Shown here: positions 51,939 through 62,738 of the stretch, one piece after another
Position numbering within the stretch: position 1 is the first letter of the stretch
Layout: every line of letters starts with the position of its first letter
Source of the DNA: CAVURS01 sp963834425
Lineage (GTDB): Bacteria > Actinomycetota > Actinomycetes > Actinomycetales > CAVURS01
DNA length: 64,000 nucleotides
Assembly (NCBI GenBank): GCA_963834425.1
Contig: CAWIBR010000022.1
Location: 1 to 64,000 of the forward strand
Direction of reading: 5' to 3'
The notes under the pieces: generated by a model
The model's input: only the letters and a program-made list of their open reading frames with translations
Database searches by the model: none
Told to the model about the DNA's origin: nothing
Made by a program: the position numbers and the translations under genes

Positions 51939-53654
51939 TCAGTAGCCGCCGGGTGCCCGCGCGCCGCCGGGCATCTGCTGCACGGGCGACTCCACGGCGC
52001 AGGAGCGGACCTCGATCACCCAGGGCCGACCCGAGCGGTCGGCCAGCGCCTGGCCGAACGCGCTCCGGAACGCCGCCAGGTCCTCGACCGCGCAGGTCGC
52101 CGCACCGAGGGCAGCCGCCGCGTCGGCGTAGCTGACCGGCAGAAAGTCCTGCGACACCATCTCGCCGGGGTAGCGAGTCGCCGCTCCCTGCCGGATCCAG
52201 CCGAGGGTGCTGTTGTTGAGGATCACCGAGACGGTGCCCGAGCCCATCCGGGCCGCGGTCTCGACCTCACCCAGGGAGTACGACCAGCCCCCGTCGCCGG
52301 CCAGTGAGACCACCCGCGCGGAGCCGGCGCCCCGCGCCGCGGCTACGCCGATCGCGGCCGGCAGGCTCCAGCCGAGCCCGGCCAGCCCGCGCGGCGCGAA
52401 GAACCGGGCCCCGGCCTCTCGCACCGGCCACCGCGTCGCGGCCCAGCCGGAGGACAAGCTGGCGTCGGCGACGAAGGTGTCCGTCTGCCCCATCTGCGCC
52501 GACATGGCACGGACGACGTCCTGGGGTTTGACGACACCGGCGACCGGCTCCTCGTCGTACGCCACCGGGCCGTCCCACCACTGCGACCGCAGGTCGGCGA
52601 TCTCGGCCAAGTCCCAGGTGGTGGCGGCCGGCGCGTCGCGCAGTGCCTCAGTCAGCGCAGCCGTGCCCAGCCGGGCGTCAGCGTAGACACCGACGGCGGC
52701 CGGGAAGCCACGGCCGATCTCGGTCGGGTCGATGTCGATGTGCACGACGGGCACGCCAGGCCGCGGCAGCTGGTAGCCGAGGGTCGTGCCCTGGCCGGCC
52801 TTGGATCCGATGAAGATCACGCAATCAGCTTGGGCGACAACGGAGTTCGCGAGGGGAAGGCCGAAGGTGCCGACCACGCCGACCGCCAGGTCGTGCCGCT
52901 CGTCGATCACGCCCTTGCCGGAGATGGTTGTCGCGACCGGTGAACGCAGGGCCTCTGCGAGCGCCACGACGGCCGAGTCGGCACCGGCGTACAGGGCGCC
53001 GCCGCCGGCAATGACCACCGGGCGAGTGGCGGCCCGGATCGTCGCCGCTGCCGCAGCCACCGCCGTCGGGTCGGCGCCGGGCCGCAGGCGCAGGAAGCCG
53101 TCGGCCGCCCGTGGCGTCACGGCCGCTCGCTCCGGCACGGGCGCTCCGAACACGTCGTCCGGGATCTCCAGGACGACCGGCCCGGGCCGACCCGACGTCG
53201 CTGCGCGCAGACAGGCCTGCAGCATCGGCACCAGGTTGGCGGGCTGCTCGACCCGGCCGAGGAACTTCACGCACCCCTCGAGGAACCGGTGCTGCCGGAA
53301 GGCCTGCGAGGCCGAGCCGAGGTCGCGGAAGTGCTCCCAGTCGCGCTGGATGTCCGAGACGATCGCCAGCACGGGGATCGAGGACGAGTAGGCCTCGACC
53401 AGGCCCGAGACCAGGTTGCTCGCGCCCGGCCCGACCGTGGCGTCGCACACTCCGAGCCGTCCGCTCGCCCGGGCGAAGCCGTCCGCGGCGTACACCGCAC
53501 TGCGCTCGTCGTGCATCAGCACATGGCTGATCTGGCCGGGCCGGCGGGCGATCCCGTTGTAGAGCGGCATCGTCTGGCCGCCCGGGCAGCCGAAGACGTG
53601 GGTGACGCCGTAGGAGATCAGTTCATCGACCAGCTGTTGCCCGACATGGGTCAT
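51939..53654 (-). CDS. Thiamine-diphosphate-dependent enzyme (acetolactate synthase-like)
   Basis: 571 residues in three domains. The PYR domain has the catalytic Glu in HDERSAVYAADGFARASG; the central domain carries VVIAGGGALYAG; the PP domain has GDGGWSYSLGEVETA...LNNST, the ThDP/Mg2+ motif. It decarboxylates or transfers a 2-oxo acid unit. It is not clearly biosynthetic IlvB: no small-subunit gene is adjacent. A BenE-type carrier is next upstream, hinting at aromatic or keto-acid metabolism. The ATG at 53654 has TAGCCT 8 nt upstream. Confidence 0.88.
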   Translation of the reverse strand: MTHVGQQLVDELISYGVTHVFGCPGGQTMPLYNGIARRPGQISHVLMHDERSAVYAADGFARASGRLGVCDATVGPGASNLVSGLVEAYSSSIPVLAIVSDIQRDWEHFRDLGSASQAFRQHRFLEGCVKFLGRVEQPANLVPMLQACLRAATSGRPGPVVLEIPDDVFGAPVPERAAVTPRAADGFLRLRPGADPTAVAAAAATIRAATRPVVIAGGGALYAGADSAVVALAEALRSPVATTISGKGVIDERHDLAVGVVGTFGLPLANSVVAQADCVIFIGSKAGQGTTLGYQLPRPGVPVVHIDIDPTEIGRGFPAAVGVYADARLGTAALTEALRDAPAATTWDLAEIADLRSQWWDGPVAYDEEPVAGVVKPQDVVRAMSAQMGQTDTFVADASLSSGWAATRWPVREAGARFFAPRGLAGLGWSLPAAIGVAAARGAGSARVVSLAGDGGWSYSLGEVETAARMGSGTVSVILNNSTLGWIRQGAATRYPGEMVSQDFLPVSYADAAAALGAATCAVEDLAAFRSAFGQALADRSGRPWVIEVRSCAVESPVQQMPGGARAPGGY

Positions 53655-53710
53655 GGCCCCGGAGGCTAGCGCAGATGGAATATCGTGCACCAGACCAGGT
53701 CAGGCACCAG

Positions 53711-54925
53711 CTAGGTACGGCGGGAGAGGGCCAGGCTGACGACGATGCCGGCGACCAGGCCCCAGAAGGCGGCGCCGACGCTGAAGATCGTCACCCCGGA
53801 GGCCGCCACCAGGAAGGTCACGGCGCCGGCCTCGACCCGGCTCACGCCCGCATCGTCGACGCCGAACGCACCGCGCAGGCTGGCCGCGAAGGTCGGCACC
53901 AGGGCCAGCCCGGCCGCCGCCAGGACGACCTCGTGCGGGGAGGCGATGACGATCGCCACCAGGCCGGCCGAGACCAGCCCCAGTCCGACGTTGAAACCGC
54001 CGGAGACCGCGGCCGCCCGCCAGCGCCGCGCCGGGTCCGGACCAGCCTCGGGCCCAGCCGACAGCGCCGCCGAGATGGCCGCGAAGTTGAGCGCGTGGGC
54101 ACCGAAGCCGGCTCCCACCACCGTGCTGGCTCCGGTCACGAGCATGGTCGGCCGCACCGGCGCCCGGTAGCCGAAGCTGGCCAGCACCGCGATGCCCGGG
54201 ATGTTCTGCGAGGCCATCGTCACGGCGAAGAGCGGCAGCGCGATCGACACCAGCGCCGCGAGGCTGAACTCCGGCCGGGTCCACTCCAGGTGCGGGGCGA
54301 ACCGGCCCAGCCCGATCCCCCGCACCGCGCTCGAGGTGAAGGACAGGCCGAAGGCCACCAGCATGGCCAGCGGCGCGGCCCAGCGCCGGGCGAACCGGTA
54401 CGCCGCGAGCCAGACGACCACGACCGGCCCGATGAGCGCCGGCGCATCGGGCAGGGCCAGGATCGGCGTCAGGCAGAGATGGAAGAGCACGCCGGCCAAC
54501 ATGGCGGAGGCCACCTGCACCGGGATCAGCCCGATCCAGCGGCCCAGCTGGGCCCAGACGCCGACGAGCGCCAGGAGCAGGCCACAGACGAGGAACGCGC
54601 CGACCGCCGCCGGCCACCCACCGTGCGAGGCGCCGGTCGCCACGAGCAGCGCCGCCCCCGGAGTGGACCAGGCCACGACGACCGGGATCCGTTGCCAGAC
54701 GGACAGCAGCAGGGTGCACAGCCCCATCAAGATGGTCACGACCAGCAGCCCCGACGCGGCCTCTCCCGTCGTGGCGCCGACGGCCCGCAGCCCGGCCAGC
54801 ACGATGGCGAAGGCTCCGGTGAAACCGACCAGCGAGGTCACGACCCCAGCGGTCACCGCGTGCAGGAGGTCGCCCGGTGGCCGCGGTGCCGGGGCGGCCG
54901 ACGCGGCGGACTCGGCGGGCGGCAT
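53711..54925 (-). CDS. BenE family (benzoate/H+ symporter-like) transporter
   Basis: 404 residues, about 12 membrane helices. TAGVVTSLVGFTGAFAIVLAGL, VAWSTPGAALL, and PLFAVTMASQNIPGIAVLASFGY with a following GAHALNFAAISAAL are BenE signatures. It would import benzoate-like weak acids with protons. The ATG overlaps the dapE stop by one base (TGATG), so the transporter is translationally coupled to dapE, an odd partnership. Confidence 0.9.
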   Translation of the reverse strand: MPPAESAASAAPAPRPPGDLLHAVTAGVVTSLVGFTGAFAIVLAGLRAVGATTGEAASGLLVVTILMGLCTLLLSVWQRIPVVVAWSTPGAALLVATGASHGGWPAAVGAFLVCGLLLALVGVWAQLGRWIGLIPVQVASAMLAGVLFHLCLTPILALPDAPALIGPVVVVWLAAYRFARRWAAPLAMLVAFGLSFTSSAVRGIGLGRFAPHLEWTRPEFSLAALVSIALPLFAVTMASQNIPGIAVLASFGYRAPVRPTMLVTGASTVVGAGFGAHALNFAAISAALSAGPEAGPDPARRWRAAAVSGGFNVGLGLVSAGLVAIVIASPHEVVLAAAGLALVPTFAASLRGAFGVDDAGVSRVEAGAVTFLVAASGVTIFSVGAAFWGLVAGIVVSLALSRRT

Positions 54926-56007
54926 CAGCTGGTGAGCCAGCCGCGCAGCACCTGCTCACAGCGACGGATCTGGTCCACCGGGCAGCGCTCGTCGTCCTTG
55001 TGGGCGAGGTTCGGGTCGCCCGGGCCGTAGTTGACCGCGGGCACGCCCAGCGCGCTGAACCGGGACACGTCGGTCCACCCGTACTTCGGCAGCGGCGGCT
55101 CGCCGACGACGGCCAGAAACGCTTGCGCCGCAGGCTGATCCAGCCCCGGGCGGGCTCCCGGCGCGGCGTCGGTCAGCACCACGTCGTAGTCCGCGAAGAG
55201 GTCGCGCACGTGGCCGAACGCCTCCTCGACGGACCGGCTCGGCGCGAAGCGGTAGTTGACGGTGACCACACACAGGTCGGGGATCACGTTGCCCGCGACG
55301 CCGCCGCGGATGCCGACGGCGTTGAGGCTCTCGCGATAGACGAGCCCCTCGACCTCGACCTCCCGCGGCTGGTACGACGAGAGCCGGGCCAACACCGGAG
55401 CCGCCTGGTGGATCGCGTTGCGCCCCAACCAGGCCCGCGCGCTGTGGGCCGTCAGGCCGTGCGTGCTGACCTCGACCCGCAGGGTGCCGTTGCAGCCGCC
55501 CTCGACCGTGCCATTACTCGGCTCGAGCAGCACCGCGAAGTCCGCGTCAAGGACGTCCGGGCGGTTGCGGGACAGCCGGCCCAACCCGTTGCGCGCGGAC
55601 TCGACCTCCTCGCCGTCATAGAACACCCAGGTCACGTCGCGGGTCAGATCGTCCGGCCGGGCCGACAGGTCGGCGGCCAGCCGGAGCTGGACGGCGACGC
55701 CACCCTTCATGTCGCAGGTGCCCCGCCCCCAGAGGTCCGGGCCCTCGAACCAGGTCGGCAGGTTCGGCTCCGCCGCCAGCGGCACCGTGTCGATGTGCCC
55801 GGCCAGGACCACCCGCTCGGCCCGATCCAGCGCCGTACGAGCCACGACCGTGTCGCCGTCGCGGGTCACCTCGAGCCCGGCCAGCTCGCGCAGCGCCCCC
55901 TCGACCGCGTCGGCGAGGGGCCCCTCGTTGCCGCTCACGGACTCGATGTCACAGATGGCCCGGGTCAGGTCGACGACGTCGCCGTTCAGGTCGAGCACAG
56001 GTGGCAC
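54925..56007 (-). CDS. dapE: Succinyl-diaminopimelate desuccinylase
   Basis: 360 residues of the M20 fold. Metal ligands: His/Asp in LAGHIDTVPL, Asp in GRGTCDMKGGVA, Glu-Glu in YDGEEVES, Glu in LLEPSNG and the terminal His in NLAHKDDE. It releases LL-diaminopimelate for lysine and peptidoglycan. It is divergent from dapD across 79 bp. TAAGGT lies 6 nt before the GTG at 56007. Confidence 0.95.
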   Translation of the reverse strand: MPPVLDLNGDVVDLTRAICDIESVSGNEGPLADAVEGALRELAGLEVTRDGDTVVARTALDRAERVVLAGHIDTVPLAAEPNLPTWFEGPDLWGRGTCDMKGGVAVQLRLAADLSARPDDLTRDVTWVFYDGEEVESARNGLGRLSRNRPDVLDADFAVLLEPSNGTVEGGCNGTLRVEVSTHGLTAHSARAWLGRNAIHQAAPVLARLSSYQPREVEVEGLVYRESLNAVGIRGGVAGNVIPDLCVVTVNYRFAPSRSVEEAFGHVRDLFADYDVVLTDAAPGARPGLDQPAAQAFLAVVGEPPLPKYGWTDVSRFSALGVPAVNYGPGDPNLAHKDDERCPVDQIRRCEQVLRGWLTS

Positions 56008-56086
56008 GCGCCGACCTTATCCACCGATCACGAGCCGCCACCGTTTCCCCACCGGCTGGACACATCCCGTCACGTAGCCTGGGGGG

Positions 56087-57040
56087 ATGACCGGATCGCG
56101 TTCGGCCTGGGGCTATGGCCTGGCCACTGTCACCGATGCCGGTCAGTTCCTCGACACCTGGTTTCCGGCGCCCGCCCTCGGCAACGCGCCGCAGGACACC
56201 GGCGCCTACGGCATCCCGCGCACGCTGGCCTCGCTCGAGGCGACCGACCCCCGCCGCGCAGTGCGCACCCAGGTCGTGCGCGTCGAGGCCGACCTGGACG
56301 AGCCGCCGGCCAAGGTCCCTGATGCCTACCTGCGACTGCACCTGCTCTCGCATCGCCTGGTGCAACCGCACCAGGTCAACCTGGACGGCATCTTCGGGGT
56401 GCTGGTCAACGTGGTCTGGACGAGCGCCGGCCCGTGCGCCAACGAGGACTTCGAGACGACCCGGATGCGGTTGCGTGCCGACGGACCGGTCACGGTCTAC
56501 GGCGTCGACAAGTTCCCGCGGATGGTCGACTACGTCCTGCCGAGCGGGGTCCGGATCGCCGACGGAAACCGGGTCCGGCTGGGCGCTCACCTGGCCGCCG
56601 GTACGACGGTCATGCACGAGGGCTTCGTCAACTACAACGCCGGCACGTTGGGCGTCTCCATGGTCGAGGGCCGGATCTCGGCCGGTGTCGTCGTCCAGGA
56701 CGGCTCGGACATCGGCGGTGGCGCATCGATCATGGGCACGCTGTCCGGCGGCGGCACCGAGGTCATCACGGTCGGGCAGCGCTGCCTGATCGGCGCCAAC
56801 GCCGGCGTCGGCATCTCCCTGGGCGACGACTGTGTCGTCGAGGCCGGGCTCTACGTCACGGCCGGCACCAAGGTCCGCCTGGCCGACAGTGATCTGCGGG
56901 ATGTCCCGGTCAAGGCCCGCGAGCTGTCTGGCCGGCCGGGGCTGCTCTTCCGCCGCAACTCCCTCAGCGGCGCGGTCGAGGCGGTGTCGCGCACCGGCAG
57001 CGGTATCGCGCTCAACGAGGCGCTGCATGCCAACGGCTGA
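56087..57040 (+). CDS. dapD: 2,3,4,5-tetrahydropyridine-2,6-dicarboxylate N-succinyltransferase
   Basis: 317 residues. The second half is a left-handed beta-helix of hexapeptide repeats (AHLAAGTTVMHEGFVNYNAG, MVEGRISAGVVVQDGSDIGGGASIMGTLSGGG). It succinylates tetrahydrodipicolinate in the pathway completed here by DapC and DapE. TAGCCT at 56075-56080 lies 6 nt before the ATG. Its end overlaps the next gene by 14 nt. Confidence 0.95.
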   Translation: MTGSRSAWGYGLATVTDAGQFLDTWFPAPALGNAPQDTGAYGIPRTLASLEATDPRRAVRTQVVRVEADLDEPPAKVPDAYLRLHLLSHRLVQPHQVNLDGIFGVLVNVVWTSAGPCANEDFETTRMRLRADGPVTVYGVDKFPRMVDYVLPSGVRIADGNRVRLGAHLAAGTTVMHEGFVNYNAGTLGVSMVEGRISAGVVVQDGSDIGGGASIMGTLSGGGTEVITVGQRCLIGANAGVGISLGDDCVVEAGLYVTAGTKVRLADSDLRDVPVKARELSGRPGLLFRRNSLSGAVEAVSRTGSGIALNEALHANG

Positions 57041-58013
57041 CCACGCGCTCGAGTTCACCCCCTCCGGCGTGGGCCGCGCTGGCGATGACGGGCCGGCCGA
57101 GCCCGCGTCGTACGGCGGGCCGGCCGTCGATCGCCGCCGCAAGCGGCGCCGCACCTTCATCGCCGCCGTCCTGGTGATCCTGGTCGCGGCCGGAGGCACC
57201 GCCTGGTACGTCGCCCATCGGGTCACCGCACCGATCCTGGGCACCGGCTGTACGGCGGTCGCCGAGGGCCGCACGGTGACCCTCGACGCCGAGCAGGCGA
57301 GCAACGCCGCGGTGATCACAGCCGTTGCGGTGCAACGGAATCTGCCGGCTCGAGCCGCCACCATCGCCCTCGCGACCGCGTTGCAGGAGTCCAAGCTGCG
57401 CAACCTGACCTACGGCGACCGCGACTCGCTCGGCCTCTTCCAGCAGCGGCCCTCGCAGGGCTGGGGCACCAAGGCCGAGGTCACCGACCCGGTCTACGCC
57501 GCCAACGCGTTCTACGACGTGCTGGTCAAGATCGAGGGCTATCGCACGCTGCCCGTGACCAAGGCGGCGCAGAAGGTCCAGCGCAGCGCCTTCCCCTCGG
57601 CGTACGCCGGTCATGAGGCCGACGCGCGGGTGCTGGCCTCGGCCCTGTCCGGCTACTCACCCGCGGCGCTCACCTGCGTCCTGGACGCACCGACCGGCGC
57701 GACGGAGAGCGTCGGGGCGAACGGTCTCACACCGCGCGCCAGCGCCGTCGCCAAGGCGGCCGAGCGCGAGCTGGGCGCGACGGTCACGGCGAGCGGGGCG
57801 AAGGGCACCTCGCTCGAGCTGCACCTGCCCTCGAACTCGACGGTGAGCGCCTGGGCGGTCGCGCAGTGGGCGGTCGCCCGCAGCCAGGCCCTGCAGATCG
57901 CCGCCGTCGGCACCGCCGACCACAGCTGGAGTCGCACCGACCACCCGAACCACTGGGTCGGACCAGGAGTCGCGAACCTGCCCCCCGGCCACGTCGTCGT
58001 CCAGGTGTCCTAG
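57027..58013 (+). CDS. Membrane-anchored lysozyme-like/secreted protein
   Basis: 328 residues. A cytoplasmic head with RRRKRRR, one membrane helix at about 43-61, then an outer domain. ALATALQESKLRNLTYGDRDSLGLFQQRPSQGWG resembles the Glu-containing segment of transglycosylase/lysozyme folds, with Glu as possible catalytic residue, but this is not certain. The ATG at 57027 lies inside the end of dapD, so the two are coupled, joining precursor synthesis with a possible wall enzyme. Confidence 0.8.
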   Translation: MPTADHALEFTPSGVGRAGDDGPAEPASYGGPAVDRRRKRRRTFIAAVLVILVAAGGTAWYVAHRVTAPILGTGCTAVAEGRTVTLDAEQASNAAVITAVAVQRNLPARAATIALATALQESKLRNLTYGDRDSLGLFQQRPSQGWGTKAEVTDPVYAANAFYDVLVKIEGYRTLPVTKAAQKVQRSAFPSAYAGHEADARVLASALSGYSPAALTCVLDAPTGATESVGANGLTPRASAVAKAAERELGATVTASGAKGTSLELHLPSNSTVSAWAVAQWAVARSQALQIAAVGTADHSWSRTDHPNHWVGPGVANLPPGHVVVQVS

Positions 58014-58016
58014 CCG

Positions 58017-59340
58017 GTGGGTCGCGTCCCGTGGGACCTGCCCGCCCTCGCGCTGGATCCGCCCGGCTTCCTCGTCCGCCGCGCAACCCGTGGGGGCCCG
58101 GTCGCCCCGGTGCGGTTGGGCCGGCGCTCGGTCTACGTCGTCGCCGGGCCCGAGCAGGTGCAGCAGGTGCTGACCCAGCAACACGCCTTCCCGAAGGGGA
58201 TGGCCCACGACCCATCCGCGCCGGAGCCCGGGCCGCCGCTGGCGCTGGCGCTCGGCAACGGGCTGCTGTCCAGCAGCGGCGCGCACCATGCGCGACAGCG
58301 CCGGCTGATGCAACCTTCGTTCTCCCACGCCGCGGTCGCGAGCTACGCCGAGCGGATGCGCGAGGCGGCTGAAGGTCTCGGCTCGTCGTGGTCCGAGGGC
58401 GACCGGGTCGACCTGACCGCCGCGCTGTCCGAGGTGACCCTGCACATCCTGACTCGCACCGTCTTCGACACGCCGTTGCCGGAGTCCGACATCAGGGCCA
58501 TCCGCTCGGCCGTGACCCACGGGCAGGCGCTGGCCGGGGTCCGCGGGCTGGTGCGCACCCGCAACCGCGAGGGAGTAGCCCGGCTGATGCCGCAGGTGGC
58601 GGCGGCGATGGCCCCCGCTCGCGCGGTCATCTCCCGGCTCGCGGCCGAGCGGGCCGGCGGCGAGCCCCGCGAGGACCTGCTCTCGCTGTTGCAGGCCGCC
58701 GTCGATGCCGAGACCGGCGAGCGGATGAGCGCGCAGGACGTCGAGGACGAGGTTCTGACGCTGCTCCTGGCCGGCCACGAGACGACGACCAACGCGCTGT
58801 CCTGGACCTTCGCCCTGCTGGCCCGTCATCCCCTCGCGGCGTATCGACTGCACGAGGAGGTGGACGCGGCGTACGCCGAGGGGCGGCGCCCGACCGGTGT
58901 CGAGCTCACCGGGCTGCCCTGGACCAGCGCCTGCGTGGATGAGGCGATGCGCCTCTATCCCCCGGCCTGGCTGATCCTGCGGCACACCGACCAGCCGGCT
59001 CGCATCGGCACCGTGGACGTGCCGGCGGGCTCGACATTGGTCGTGAGTCCCTTTGCCACACACCGGATCCCGGCGTTGTGGCCGGATGCCGACCGGTTCG
59101 AGCCGGAGCGGTTCGCGCCCGGCGGCGCGGCCCATCCGGCGCGGCGTCGGCCACTGACGGCCTACCTGCCGTTCGGCGGCGGACCGAGGCTCTGCATCGG
59201 CGAGCACTTCGCCCTGCTGGAGGCCCGGATCGTCCTAGCCGTGATCGCCCGCGACTGGTTCGTGCACCCGGTCGGGGCGCGCTTCCCGGCGTACAAACCG
59301 CGGATCACGTTGGGGCCCAAGGGCGGCCTGACCGCCGTCG

Positions 59341-59354
<14 letters not shown>
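58017..59354 (+). CDS. Cytochrome P450
   Basis: 445 residues. I-helix AGHETT, K-helix EAMR, PERF segment and heme loop FGGGPRLCIGEHFAL with Cys393 as thiolate ligand. It resembles CYP102/CYP4-like soluble fatty-acid-type P450s rather than the short actinobacterial class; substrate unknown. The GTG is 3 bp after the preceding gene, so they are probably co-transcribed. Its end overlaps the convergent citrate synthase by 14 nt. Confidence 0.93.
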
Positions 59355-60645
<1,291 letters not shown>

Positions 60646-60771
60646 TGGGGGTCTCCCTGGGGCCGGCGGGGTTGAGCTGTTCGTATGACGCTGTCCTACG
60701 GACGTTACCCGCCAGTTACTTCGGTTCGCGAACCGACCCCGGCGCTCGTCCTGGGGCACTACCGTCCAGTT

Positions 60772-61746
60772 GTGAGCCAAACTCAAGTGGAGGTCGCGGG
60801 GTTCCCGGCCATCGGCACGAACATGGAGACGAGCACGGTTGTCGTGCAGGCCCCGGGACCGGGCGACGGCTACTGGGCCGGCGGCCCGAGCGCGGTCGCG
60901 GCCGACGGCGCGATCTACCTGGCCTACCGGTTGCGCCGGCCCGTGGGCGAGGGCCGCGGCTACGCCAACATCGTCGCCCGCTCGACGGACGGCATCACCT
61001 TCGAGCCGCTGGCCACCCTCACGGCCACCGACTTCGGCTGCGACTCCCTGGAGCGCCCGGCGCTCGTCCGGCGAGCCGACGGCGGCTGGCGGATCTACCT
61101 CAGCCTGGCGACGCGGGGCACCAAGCACTGGAGCGTCATCGCGCTCGACGCCGACGAGATCGCCGACCTGGCCTCGGCCCGGCGACTCGAGGTGTGGCCC
61201 GGCGACCCGCGGACCCTGGCGCCCAAGGACCCGGTCGTCGTCCGTGACGGGGACGACTGGCACGCGTGGGTCTGCTGCCACCCGCTCGACGATCCGGACG
61301 CGACCGACCGGATGACCACTCGCTATGCCACCAGCACCGACGGCCTGGCCTGGACCTGGGGCCAGGACGCGCTCTCGCCGCGGGCCGGCACCTGGGACTC
61401 CCGCGGGGCCCGGCTGACCGCAGTGCTGTCCGGTCCGCGGGGCCTCGCCGACCTCGCGTTCTACGACGGCCGGGCCAGTGCCGCGCAGAACTGGTACGAA
61501 CGCACCGGGCTGGCCATCGGCGACGGTCACGGAGGCTTCAGCGCGATCGGCGAGATGCCGCTCGCCCAGTCGCCGTACGGCGAGCACACCCTGCGCTACA
61601 TGTCGGCGGTCGAGCTGCCCGAGGGCGGCGTGCGGGTCTATTTCGAGGCCGCGGCCGAGTCCGGTGGCAACGACCTGCGCACCCAGCTGCTAGATGTCGA
61701 CCGGCTCAGATCGCTCGCCGTGGGGGCGGCACCCGACGCTGGCTGA
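60772..61746 (+). CDS. Five-bladed beta-propeller, glycoside-hydrolase-like protein
   Basis: 324 residues with blade-like repeats (AVAADGAIYLAYRLRR, LERPALVRRADGGWRIYLSL, APKDPVVVRDGDDWHAWV, YATSTDGLAWTWG) as in GH43/GH62-type propellers. No signal peptide, so cytoplasmic; substrate and activity unknown. The GTG at 60772 is chosen because TACCGT (60760-60765) lies 6 nt upstream; an ATG at 60685 would lie before this promoter. Confidence 0.8.
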   Translation: MSQTQVEVAGFPAIGTNMETSTVVVQAPGPGDGYWAGGPSAVAADGAIYLAYRLRRPVGEGRGYANIVARSTDGITFEPLATLTATDFGCDSLERPALVRRADGGWRIYLSLATRGTKHWSVIALDADEIADLASARRLEVWPGDPRTLAPKDPVVVRDGDDWHAWVCCHPLDDPDATDRMTTRYATSTDGLAWTWGQDALSPRAGTWDSRGARLTAVLSGPRGLADLAFYDGRASAAQNWYERTGLAIGDGHGGFSAIGEMPLAQSPYGEHTLRYMSAVELPEGGVRVYFEAAAESGGNDLRTQLLDVDRLRSLAVGAAPDAG

Positions 61747-62681
61747 AGTCGCCCTGACTGACCGGGCGGAGCCAGTCGGCGTACGACTCACCAGTGAGCC
61801 CTTCGAGGTCGCGGATGTCGTCCTCGAGACCGGCGAGCGCCGCCATGCGCTCGTCGGCGCGTCAGTCGTGGACGACGAGTTCCGTTGGCGTGCAACGGTT
61901 TGAGCAACTGAGCCTCGACTGACCGCCAGACCTGCGGCGGGAGGAATGCGCCTGCGTAGGCTCCCGCACGGACGACCCGACCCAGCGCCCGGACCCGCGC
62001 GGAGTCACCGACATAGGGGTGCACGTTCTCCGGGTTGGCCACGCGAGCGTGGTGCGGCGTGATGCCCAGGAAGTGGTCGACGCGCACCATCGTCCCCTGC
62101 GGGTCGTCGACGAGTTCCCGGTAGCGCAGGACGAGGACCTGCTCGCGCGGGTAGTGGTCGTAGAGCGAGCGCAGCTGCTCGGCGTACCGGCCCAGCCGCC
62201 GGTAGTGCCAGAACGGCGCCCACCCGCGAGCGACCCGCTCGTCCTCGGCCGCCAGGGCGTCCAGGAAGTGCGGGATCGGCTCGAGCCCGTCCGAACGCAG
62301 GTGGTTCCAGTTGCTGTAGGCCCGATCGACCGGGTCGCGAATGACGGCCACGATCTTGGCGTTCGGGGCGTCCCAGGCCATCCGCGCGTGCGCCGTCCGG
62401 TCGTAGAGGTAGAACGGCGTGGACTCACCGCGCAGCCGGCCGTCGGGCGCAGCCGCGAACAGGGCCTGGTACTGCTCCCGGCGCCAGATCCACTCGCGGG
62501 CGCTGTGGGCGTCACCGGGACCCCGCTGACGGCTGCGGGGCGGCGGCCGGCCGTCGCACAGATAGAACTTGGGCTCCTTGACCGGGGACAGGTAGAGCTC
62601 GGGGTGCTGAGCCAGCAGCGCGTGGAGCGCCGTGGTCCCACCCTTCGGCACACCCACGACAAAGAAGTCCGGCAGGGACAT
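61706..62681 (-). CDS. Sulfotransferase, frameshifted near the C-terminus
   Basis: About 325 residues when repaired. The PAPS 5'-phosphosulfate loop is PKGGTTALHALL near the N-terminus, and the 3'-phosphate site is RDPVDRAYSNWNH. One extra C at 61856-61857 diverts the frame into an Arg-rich tail; without it the normal end AALAGLEDDIRDLEGLTGESYADWL appears and the stop falls at 61706, overlapping the propeller gene by 41 nt. It transfers sulfate to a carbohydrate or lipid; substrate unknown. TAGTCT lies 6 nt before the ATG. Confidence 0.87.
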
Positions 62682-62738
62682 GGACTCAGACTACCGAAAG
62701 TCTGGTTAGTTGATAGGCAATCTATGCTTGGATTGCTC

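Noticed and set aside
61694..61903. Small plus-strand ORF after the propeller gene
   Set aside because: It is antisense to the repaired C-terminus of the sulfotransferase (AALAGLEDDIRDLEG), which explains its protein-like look.
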